A stretch of DNA of 46,307 bases, from the NCBI GenBank assembly GCA_946617625.1, contig CAMOKF010000008.1:1-46307 (forward strand). Reading direction: 5' to 3'. The DNA is from an uncultured Bacillota bacterium (GTDB lineage Bacteria; Bacillota_I; Bacilli_A; RF39; UBA660). A model generated the notes under the pieces. That model worked only from the letters and a program-made list of their open reading frames with translations, was not told where the DNA came from and made no database searches. The translations under genes were made by a program, and so were the position numbers. Shown here piece after piece: positions 38,947 through 46,307 of the stretch (position 1 is its first letter; each line of letters starts with the position of its first letter).

Positions 38947-39639
38947 TTACAACTTATTTACGAAGTCTTGTAAGTTTGATGGCTTTAGACTTAAACCACC
39001 TAATAGATACCCATCTATTGAACTACATTTCTTTAACTCATCTATATTACTATCATTAGCACTTCCACCATATAGTACTTTATTATTATATTTAGATTTA
39101 ATAAAATTATTTATTTCTTCTATTTGTTCATTAGTTGGTATTAGTCCTGTACCTATAGACCATATTGGTTCATAAGCTATTATTACTTTATTCTTCTTTT
39201 CTTCATCTAATGAATCAAGAGCTATACTTAACTCTTCTTCTATTATTTCTTTTTCTTTACCGTCTAATCTTTCTTCTTTAGTTTCTCCACAACATAGAAT
39301 TGGAATGATATCTTGATCAAATAATTTTTCTATTTTTAACTTAATCTCCTCATTTGTTTCTTTTTGTTTATCTCTTCTTTCACTATGTCCAACAATGCAG
39401 TATTTAACATTATATGACTTTAGTTGTTCTGCTGATACTTCTCCTGTATGTGCTCCATTTGTGTCACTACTAACATTTTGAGCTGCTAAATCTAATGTTG
39501 TTGTTTTTACATTAGGTATATTTATAAATGTAGGAGCTAATATCATTTGATGAGTTGTTTTAATATTATTTAATTCTTCTACATATTTAATAAATTCTTC
39601 TTTACCTAAATTACATTTATTATTTAATGCTACTATCAT
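38947..39639 (-). CDS. tpiA: triosephosphate isomerase
   Basis: NNKCN, GAHTGEVSAEQL, VGHSERR, IIAYEPIWSIGTG, YGGSAND. Confidence 0.96.
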   Translation of the reverse strand: MIVALNNKCNLGKEEFIKYVEELNNIKTTHQMILAPTFINIPNVKTTTLDLAAQNVSSDTNGAHTGEVSAEQLKSYNVKYCIVGHSERRDKQKETNEEIKLKIEKLFDQDIIPILCCGETKEERLDGKEKEIIEEELSIALDSLDEEKKNKVIIAYEPIWSIGTGLIPTNEQIEEINNFIKSKYNNKVLYGGSANDSNIDELKKCSSIDGYLLGGLSLKPSNLQDFVNKL

Positions 39640-39640
39640 A

Positions 39641-40870
39641 TTATTCTCCTTTTACTTTTTTTATTATTTTAGAGATAATTCCATATCTATATTCTGCTTC
39701 TTTATCTTTAATAGCTCTTTCATATACTTCTAGCACTCTTGTTGCATATGCTTTTGAACTACAATGTTCTGCTTGAATACGAGCTTGTTGATTAAATCTT
39801 GCTCTTAAGTTATTATCATTTACTAACTCTAGTACTTCTTCAATATACTCTTTTTCTGTATCAAATATTCTTCCATTTAATTCATCTGTCACTGTTCCAA
39901 CAAAAGATTCATCTCTAATACATAGTGGAGTTGTTCCTGATGCCATAGCTTCTATTACTGTTAATCCTTGAGTTTCTGATGTAGATGCTGTAGCAAATAA
40001 ATCTGCTACATGATAATAAACTGGTATTTCTTCCCATGCTGCTTTTCCATTGAAAATTACTCTATCCCCTAAATCTAGAGATTTAGCTAATTCTTCATAC
40101 TTCTCTTTATCAGGTCCATCTCCAACTATTAGTAGTCTTATATTGTTATTTTGTTCTAATAGTTTTTTCTCTGCTTTTATTAAGAATTCAACATTTTTTT
40201 CTTCAGCTAATCTTCCTACAAAAAGAATAATAAAGTCTTTTCTTTTGATATTTAGTTTCTTTCTTAATAGCTCTACATCTTTTTTATCAACATTCTCAAC
40301 AAAGAATCTTTCTACTTCTATTCCTGTTGGAATTATATGTATGTTTTTAGTAAATTCATACTTTTCTTTAAATAATTTATATATCTTATTAGTTGGTACT
40401 ATAAGTTCATGAGCTGTTTTATCACAATAGAACTTTGTTAAGTACTCAACTATTTTTTTACTTGATTTATCAAAGTATCCATGAGTTATATAATGTGTAT
40501 AGTCTTCATATAAAGTATGATATGTATGAACTAGTGGTAAGTTAAATTGTTTAGCAAATATCCTTGCTAAAATACCTATTCCAAATTCTGTATGTGAGTG
40601 AATTACATCTAATTTCCAATTCTTCATTTTATTAATCATAGAGATTGGATATATTCTACTTAGTCTATAATCATATATCCCTACTGGAATACCTGGTATT
40701 TTAAGTATCTTTTCTTTTTCATCATATTCATACTTTAAAGCATGACTACTTACTGTTACTACATATACAGTATGTCCTTGTTTTTCAAGTGCTTTTTTTA
40801 ACATAGCAACACTTGTAGATACTCCATTTATATATGGAGGATATGAATCAGTAAATAAACCTATCCTCAT
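39641..40870 (-). CDS. GT4-type glycosyltransferase, likely diacylglycerol glycosyltransferase-like
   Basis: MRIGLFTDSYPPYINGVSTSV, HSHTEFGIGILAR, FVGRLAEEKN, TSETQGLTVIEAMASGT. Confidence 0.85.
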   Translation of the reverse strand: MRIGLFTDSYPPYINGVSTSVAMLKKALEKQGHTVYVVTVSSHALKYEYDEKEKILKIPGIPVGIYDYRLSRIYPISMINKMKNWKLDVIHSHTEFGIGILARIFAKQFNLPLVHTYHTLYEDYTHYITHGYFDKSSKKIVEYLTKFYCDKTAHELIVPTNKIYKLFKEKYEFTKNIHIIPTGIEVERFFVENVDKKDVELLRKKLNIKRKDFIILFVGRLAEEKNVEFLIKAEKKLLEQNNNIRLLIVGDGPDKEKYEELAKSLDLGDRVIFNGKAAWEEIPVYYHVADLFATASTSETQGLTVIEAMASGTTPLCIRDESFVGTVTDELNGRIFDTEKEYIEEVLELVNDNNLRARFNQQARIQAEHCSSKAYATRVLEVYERAIKDKEAEYRYGIISKIIKKVKGE

Positions 40871-41880
40871 TATTTCACCTTCTTTTCTAAGCTAAATGCT
40901 AAGGCTCCTAAAATAATACCAAAATAATATGTAATAAATCTCCATACTATTAAGACTGCTGATATTATATTTTTACTTAAAAAATTTCCATAGAATTGTA
41001 AAAAGCCAAATTCTATACCACCACTAGCTCCTGGAATTGGAACAAATGAACCAATTAATAATACATAAGCAGAAGCTGTAATAGTATTGAATATATTTAA
41101 ACTTGTAAAATCTCCCATACTAAAAACTATAAATATTGGAATTATATATTGACAAGTTAAACTTAAAAAATTTAGAAATACCCCTTGTACAAATAATCCT
41201 TTTCTATTTCTTAACATAGTTGCACTTTCATGAAAATGTTCAAGCTTAGTATTATATTTTTCTTCTACTTGTGCTCTATTTTTTATAATTCTTAATTTAC
41301 ATAATATATCTAATGTTGAATTAAACATCTTTTTAGTTAAGCTTTTAGATATTGAAATAATTAATAATACTACTGCTACTAATGTATTTATTAGAAAACC
41401 TAGTAATACTAATTTTCTCAACATCTCTGTTTTAGGGAATATATGAAATAAGAAGTTATATCCTACAGCAATAGCTCCATATATAACTAAAGCTGTTTGA
41501 TAAAATATAAAGTTTTGTATAGATATATTTGTTGCTTCTACTCCACTTATATTATGTTCTCTTAACATATATATTTCCATTGGTTGTCCACCTGTAGAAA
41601 AAGGTGTTATTCCATTAAAAAATTGAATTATTACATTATGTTTTATAGCTTCTTTCAATGAAATTTTATTCTTATCATTTACTGTTATATAGTTAGCAAC
41701 TGCTTTAAAAAAAATAGATACAAAGAAAAAGAAGATAGCAATTACTATGTAAATAACTTTCATGCCTGATAAAGCATTAAGTATTTCTTTATAATCATCT
41801 TTTAATAGGATGAATAGTATTACTACTGTTATAGCTAAAAGAAATACTGTGTTCTTTTTTATATTATTAATTATTTTCAT
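40870..41880 (-). CDS. flippase-like / lysylphosphatidylglycerol synthase TM-domain family membrane protein
   Basis: Multi-TM; FNGITPFSTGGQPMEIYML and PIPGASGGIEFGFLQFYG blocks typical of the family. Confidence 0.87.
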   Translation of the reverse strand: MKIINNIKKNTVFLLAITVVILFILLKDDYKEILNALSGMKVIYIVIAIFFFFVSIFFKAVANYITVNDKNKISLKEAIKHNVIIQFFNGITPFSTGGQPMEIYMLREHNISGVEATNISIQNFIFYQTALVIYGAIAVGYNFLFHIFPKTEMLRKLVLLGFLINTLVAVVLLIISISKSLTKKMFNSTLDILCKLRIIKNRAQVEEKYNTKLEHFHESATMLRNRKGLFVQGVFLNFLSLTCQYIIPIFIVFSMGDFTSLNIFNTITASAYVLLIGSFVPIPGASGGIEFGFLQFYGNFLSKNIISAVLIVWRFITYYFGIILGALAFSLEKKVK

Positions 41881-42392
41881 TACATAACCTTACTCATTTC
41901 TATCATATCTTCTTTTTCTTTTTGTAATATAATTTTGTTTGATGTTTCATCAACTTTATCTAAATCTATATAACCTTCATTTAGTAATTGATTATATAAA
42001 TTATCATTCTTTTCAATTGATACAAATACTCTTTCCATACCTTCTCTATTAAATGCATAATTACTTGCAATGTCCATAATCTCCCTTGTTCTTGGTGTTT
42101 TATTTAATTGCGCAGGTAATAATTCACATAGTTTAATATCTCTTTCTTCCCTAATCCAACAATAATCTTTAATCTTATCTTTATCCATAGAAAAAACTAT
42201 GATATTTATTTCATTATTATTCATTATATTCTTATCATATTCTTCTTTTGAATATTTATCTCTAGTTTCAATTAAATATTGTGTTACTGGAAATCTATTA
42301 TCATTATGTGATTCAAAATCATTAAATAATTTTATATGATTTGTTTCATATGGACTTGCTACTTTGTAGCTATTTGTACTCAATTGTCTCAC
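41880..42392 (-). CDS. hypothetical, GNAT-fold-like C-terminus
   Basis: DIASNYAFNREGMERVFVSIEKNDNLYNQLLNEGYID; CoA-binding motif not evident. Confidence 0.5.
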   Translation of the reverse strand: MRQLSTNSYKVASPYETNHIKLFNDFESHNDNRFPVTQYLIETRDKYSKEEYDKNIMNNNEINIIVFSMDKDKIKDYCWIREERDIKLCELLPAQLNKTPRTREIMDIASNYAFNREGMERVFVSIEKNDNLYNQLLNEGYIDLDKVDETSNKIILQKEKEDMIEMSKVM

Positions 42393-42408
42393 CTACTTAT
42401 TAATAACT

Positions 42409-43587
42409 TTATTTTATTGCTTCAATTCCTGGTAATTTTTTACCTTCTAAGTATTCTAAAGTTGCTCCTCCTCCAGTAGATGCATGATATACTTTATCTT
42501 TTAGATTTGCTACTGTTGCTGCGGCAACAATATCTCCTCCACCTAATACTGTTTTAATATTATTATCTACTATGTATTGCAATAATTTATCAGTATTAAC
42601 TTTATATTTATCAAATTCATAGACTCCTAATGGTCCATTCCAAATTACTGATTTTGCTTCTTTTAAGTTATTTTCAAATAGCTCTAATGTTTTAGATCCA
42701 ATATCTAATCCCATTTCTTCATCAGTTAAATCAGTTATATCTTTTTCTCTATATTCTTCATCATTAGAATATTCATTTGTAACAGCTACATCAACAGGTA
42801 ATACAATTTTATCCGAATATTTAGCTAAAATATCTTTACAGAAATCTAGGCTTTCTGCATCTAATAATGATTTTCCTATATTAAATCCTTCTGCTTTTAA
42901 GAATGTAAATGCCATTCCTCCACCAATAAGTATTTTATCTGCTTTTGTAACTAAGTTTTCAATTACTCCAATTTTATCAGCTACTTTAGCACCACCTAAA
43001 ACTACCATGAATGGTTTTTCTGGATTGTCTAAAATACTTAATGCATTTAATTCTTTTTCTATTAAAAATCCAAATGCTGATGTTTCTTGTAGATTACTAG
43101 GTATTCCTACGTTTGATGCATGAGCTCTATGAATAGTTCCAAATGCATCGTTAATATAGACATCTCCTAGTGATGCCCAATAAGCTCCTAGTTCAGGGTC
43201 ATTTGAACTCTCTTTTTTACCATTTAAATCCTCATAACGAGTATTTTGCATTAATATTACTTCACCGTCATTCATATTATTAATGGCATTTTCTAGTTCT
43301 TCCCCTCTAGTTGCATTAACAAATTTAACTTCTCTTTTTAGTAGTTCACTTAATCTTACTGCTACTGGAGCTAAATTGTTTTTTTCTAAATCAGCTTCTT
43401 CTTTTACTCTTCCTAGATGTGACATTAAAATTACTTTAGCATTATGATCTAAAGCATATTGTATTGTAGGTATTGCTCCTACTATTCTAGTATCATCAAC
43501 TATTTTACCCTCTTTAATTGGTACATTGAAATCGCATCTTATTAAGACTTTCTTATTATTTAATTCTAAATCTTTAATTGTTTTCAA
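42409..43587 (-). CDS. pgk: phosphoglycerate kinase
   Basis: KKVLIRCDFNVPIKEGKIVDDTRI, LMSHLGR, FMVVLGGAKVADKI, HASTGGGATLEYLEG. Confidence 0.99.
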   Translation of the reverse strand: MKTIKDLELNNKKVLIRCDFNVPIKEGKIVDDTRIVGAIPTIQYALDHNAKVILMSHLGRVKEEADLEKNNLAPVAVRLSELLKREVKFVNATRGEELENAINNMNDGEVILMQNTRYEDLNGKKESSNDPELGAYWASLGDVYINDAFGTIHRAHASNVGIPSNLQETSAFGFLIEKELNALSILDNPEKPFMVVLGGAKVADKIGVIENLVTKADKILIGGGMAFTFLKAEGFNIGKSLLDAESLDFCKDILAKYSDKIVLPVDVAVTNEYSNDEEYREKDITDLTDEEMGLDIGSKTLELFENNLKEAKSVIWNGPLGVYEFDKYKVNTDKLLQYIVDNNIKTVLGGGDIVAAATVANLKDKVYHASTGGGATLEYLEGKKLPGIEAIK

Positions 43588-43636
43588 TTCACAATCCTCC
43601 TGTCATAATTTGAGTATAACACTATTTAACAATAAA

Positions 43637-43658
43637 AAAAAGGAAAAATCCTTTTTAA
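43637..43658 (-). terminator. hairpin + T-run upstream of pgk (minus-strand transcript end)
   Basis: AAAAAGGA-TTTT-TCCTTTTT. Confidence 0.55.
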
Positions 43659-43748
43659 TTTACGCATCTATTGTAGATATAGTAATGGTTGTTTCCTCTA
43701 AGGCATCTAGTAAAGCTCTAGGCGTATCAAGAATAAAAGCCAAATAAA

Positions 43749-43768
43749 AAGGAAGCAAATGCTTCCCA
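43749..43768 (-). terminator. terminator of the 43777-44556 SDR gene
   Basis: GGAAGC-ATTT-GCTTCC then TTTTTATTT on minus strand. Confidence 0.7.
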
Positions 43769-43776
43769 TATTTTTA

Positions 43777-44556
43777 CTAAAAAGTAAATCCGCCATCTAC
43801 ACCAATATTTTGAGATGTGATATATCTTGCTTCTTCAGTACATAAGAATGCAACCATATTAGCTATATCAATTGGATCTTGTGGTTTTCCATTAGGAGTT
43901 CCTTTAGTCCATTCAGCCCAAACGCGATCACGTTCAGCTTGATCATCACCAGCCATTTGGTCAAGGATTTCTTCCCACATACTTGTTTTAATAATTCCTG
44001 GACAAATACAGTTTACAGTTACATTATCCAGTGCAGCTTCTCTTCCTAATGAAGCAGTTGCAGCTAAAACAGCAGCTTTTGTAGCACTATATACGCTAAA
44101 TCCACCTAAACATGCTTTAGCAGCAATTGAAGACATATTAACAATTTTTCCATATTTTTTAGGTCGCATAATTGCTAAAGCTTCGCGGCAAGAATATAGT
44201 GTTCCTTTAATATTAACATCTATTGATAAATTAAGATCTTTTAAACTTTGCTTAGTTAATTCTTCAGTTAGACAAACACCTGCACTATTAACTACGAAGT
44301 CAACTGTTCCCCATTCATCAACTATTTTTTTATACATAGCTTCTACTTGATTATAATCTGTTACATCTAGTGAATATGAAATTGCATTTACGCCTAGAGC
44401 TCTTACTTCTTCAGCTACTTTATCACATCTTTCTGGTAAAAGATCAGCTACTAAAACATCAGCTCCGCCTTTTGCGAATAGTAATGCACATTCTCTTCCT
44501 AATCCACTTCCCCCACCTGTAACTAAAGCTTTTTTTCCTTTAAAATTAAATTCCAT
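43777..44556 (-). CDS. SDR family oxidoreductase
   Basis: ALVTGGGSGLGRECA, NSAGV, YSATKAAV, CPGIIKT, GVDGGFTF. Confidence 0.95.
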   Translation of the reverse strand: MEFNFKGKKALVTGGGSGLGRECALLFAKGGADVLVADLLPERCDKVAEEVRALGVNAISYSLDVTDYNQVEAMYKKIVDEWGTVDFVVNSAGVCLTEELTKQSLKDLNLSIDVNIKGTLYSCREALAIMRPKKYGKIVNMSSIAAKACLGGFSVYSATKAAVLAATASLGREAALDNVTVNCICPGIIKTSMWEEILDQMAGDDQAERDRVWAEWTKGTPNGKPQDPIDIANMVAFLCTEEARYITSQNIGVDGGFTF

Positions 44557-44582
44557 TTTTATTATTCCTTTCTAATTATTGA

Positions 44583-45587
44583 TTATTTACTCATTAAATA
44601 TTTAGCAGTTCTAACCATTTGAGCAGTATATGACATTTCATTGTCATACCATGAAACTACTTTAACTAATTGTTTTCCATCTACTTCTAATACTGATGTA
44701 GATAAACCATCAACTAGAGAACCACAACGTCTTCCAATTACGTCACTAGATACGATTGGATCGTCAGTATATTCTAGTGTTTCATTTGTATGAGCTTTTA
44801 ATACAGCATTAATTTCTTCTGCAGTTGTATTTCTTCCTAATTCAAGAACTAAATCAACTACTGATCCAGTAGGTACTGGTACTCTCATAGCTGTTCCTTC
44901 TAATTTTCCATCTAAGTTAGGACATACTTTTCCAATTGCAGAAGCTGCTCCTGTTGAAGCTGGTACAATATTTGCTGCACAAGCTCTTCCACGACGAGCT
45001 TTAATTCCTTTTTTATGAGCTACATCTAATGTTGCTTGATCATTAGTATAAGCATGAACTGTTGTCATGTATCCCTTATTAATTCCAAATTCTTTGTCTA
45101 GTACATCAACAACTGGTGCTAAACAGTTTGTAGTACAGCTGGCAGCTGAAATAATCTTTTCATCTCCAGTTAATATTTCATGGTTAACATTGTATACTAC
45201 AGTCTTAACATCACCTTTTGCTGGTGCAGAAATAATTACTTTCTTAGCTCCGGCATTAATATGAGCCATAGCTTTTTCATCTGAACAGAATAGACCAGTA
45301 CATTCAAATACTACATCTATGTCTAAATCCTTCCATGGTAATAATGCTGGATCTTTTTCAGCGTAAACTTTAACCTTTCTGTTACCTACTACTATCATAT
45401 CACCTTCAAATGAGATTTCATCGATACGATAATTTCTATGATTTGTATCATATTTTAGTAAGTATGCTAATTGTTCTGCATCTGTTAAATCGTTGATTGC
45501 AACTACTTCAAATTCTGGATTTTCTTCCATAAGACGGAAACATAATCTTCCGATTCTACCAAATCCGTTAATTGCTACTTTTATCAT
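44583..45587 (-). CDS. gapA: type I glyceraldehyde-3-phosphate dehydrogenase
   Basis: MIKVAINGFGRIGRL, SAASCTTNCLAPV, WYDNEMSYTAQMVR; start corrected from ORF track (45686). Confidence 0.98.
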   Translation of the reverse strand: MIKVAINGFGRIGRLCFRLMEENPEFEVVAINDLTDAEQLAYLLKYDTNHRNYRIDEISFEGDMIVVGNRKVKVYAEKDPALLPWKDLDIDVVFECTGLFCSDEKAMAHINAGAKKVIISAPAKGDVKTVVYNVNHEILTGDEKIISAASCTTNCLAPVVDVLDKEFGINKGYMTTVHAYTNDQATLDVAHKKGIKARRGRACAANIVPASTGAASAIGKVCPNLDGKLEGTAMRVPVPTGSVVDLVLELGRNTTAEEINAVLKAHTNETLEYTDDPIVSSDVIGRRCGSLVDGLSTSVLEVDGKQLVKVVSWYDNEMSYTAQMVRTAKYLMSK

Positions 45588-45609
45588 TTTATCTATCCTC
45601 CATGATTTT

Positions 45610-45638
45610 ATTATATTATCTAATTTTTTTTCTTTCAA
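45610..45638 (-). promoter_or_regulatory. sigma-A-like promoter for gapA
   Basis: TTGAAA (45633-45638) - 17 nt - TATAAT (45610-45615). Confidence 0.75.
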
Positions 45639-45675
45639 CAAGATAGACTTATTTTGACAAAATGAAATGTAAATA

Positions 45676-45704
45676 AAAATATCCACAGAAATTGTGGATA
45701 TTTT
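45676..45704 (-). terminator. terminator of the 45725 gene
   Basis: AAAATATCCACA-GAAAT-TGTGGATATTTT, T-run on minus strand. Confidence 0.8.
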
Positions 45705-45724
45705 TTATTTTTTTGTAAAGACTA

Positions 45725-46307
45725 CTACTGAACTATAAATTGAATTGTGTTTCCATCTGTCCAAAAATCTGCGTTATATTCAATAGTTATTTTTTGAGCT
45801 GATATTGGTACTTCATAGAAAATATATCCAATTGTTTTTTTACCTTTTCCAACTGTTGCAGTTAAGTCTTTGTAATTTTCATTTACTGCATAAGTACTAT
45901 CTACTGAAACACCATCTGCATCTGCATTAAAGTCCATACTACTTACGTATAATTCATCTCTATCAGAGCTTATATTTTCTACTTCAAATTTAGCTACTAC
46001 ATATTTGTGTCCTTCTTTAGGTCCAGAATACTCATCATAATCAGTAAAATTAGTATTAACTTCTGTCATAGTGATTTTCTCATACTTATTTTGGAATGAT
46101 TCATTAAGTTTAAACTCTGTTTTCCCATTAATATCTTTATATGAATTTCCTGTTTCTTCAACAGCATCATTAACAGAATTGGCACAACTATTAACACATC
46201 CTATAAGACAAACAAATATTATTACAACTATTATTAATGCTTTAGCCCAACCTGGCATTCCTAGTTTTCCTCCACATTTAGGGCATCTTTTAGCTCCTTT
46301 TGCTATT
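45725..46307 (-). CDS. zinc-ribbon + TM + DUF4352-like lipoprotein/membrane protein, 5' end outside window
   Basis: Reading upstream in frame gives IAKGAKRCPKCGGKLGMPGWAKALIIVV..., so the gene extends past 46307; C-terminal DUF4352-like beta domain. Confidence 0.75.
   Translation of the reverse strand, partial: IAKGAKRCPKCGGKLGMPGWAKALIIVVIIFVCLIGCVNSCANSVNDAVEETGNSYKDINGKTEFKLNESFQNKYEKITMTEVNTNFTDYDEYSGPKEGHKYVVAKFEVENISSDRDELYVSSMDFNADADGVSVDSTYAVNENYKDLTATVGKGKKTIGYIFYEVPISAQKITIEYNADFWTDGNTIQFIVQ

Noticed and set aside
45676-45704. TATCCACA/TGTGGATA resembling paired DnaA boxes
   Set aside because: First base differs from consensus, arms form a normal terminator stem with T-run, no AT-rich unwinding region or dnaA/dnaN nearby.

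Overview
The window is low-GC Bacillota-like chromosome, almost entirely minus-strand. The right half is a ribosomal-protein backbone: rpsJ-rplC-rplD-...-rplO-secY-adk, then infA-rpmJ-rpsM-rpsK-rpoA-rplQ, then truA and rplM-rpsI. The far right is a glycolysis/glycolipid cluster (gapA, SDR, pgk, GNAT-like, flippase-like, glycosyltransferase, tpiA), followed by spo0A, a DUF4143-type ATPase and dinB. The left third (about 0.1-15.8 kb) is accessory: zinc-ribbon membrane protein, lipase-like hydrolase, VUT/queuosine transporter, HtrA protease overlapping an Abi/HEPN gene, zinc-dependent phospholipase C-like protein, degenerate SpoIID-like protein, a minimal type VIIb secretion-like locus (EssC, YukD-like, two small helical proteins), holin-like protein, NADAR protein and GNAT. 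The most notable observations are: (1) a clear Spo0A whose phospho-acceptor Asp is Glu; (2) a SpoIID-like protein without the catalytic Glu; (3) a T7SS-like locus without visible EssB/EsaA/EssA or a canonical WXG100 protein; (4) an ECF-type ATPase pair at the ecfA1-ecfA2 site with asymmetric loss of ATP-site motifs and no adjacent ecfT; (5) a HEPN Abi gene translationally overlapping htrA; (6) a structured leader with its own promoter upstream of infA; (7) repeated building of terminator hairpins from the last codons of genes. No tRNA, rRNA, CRISPR array or IS element was recognised. All family calls come from reading the sequence; no database search was run.
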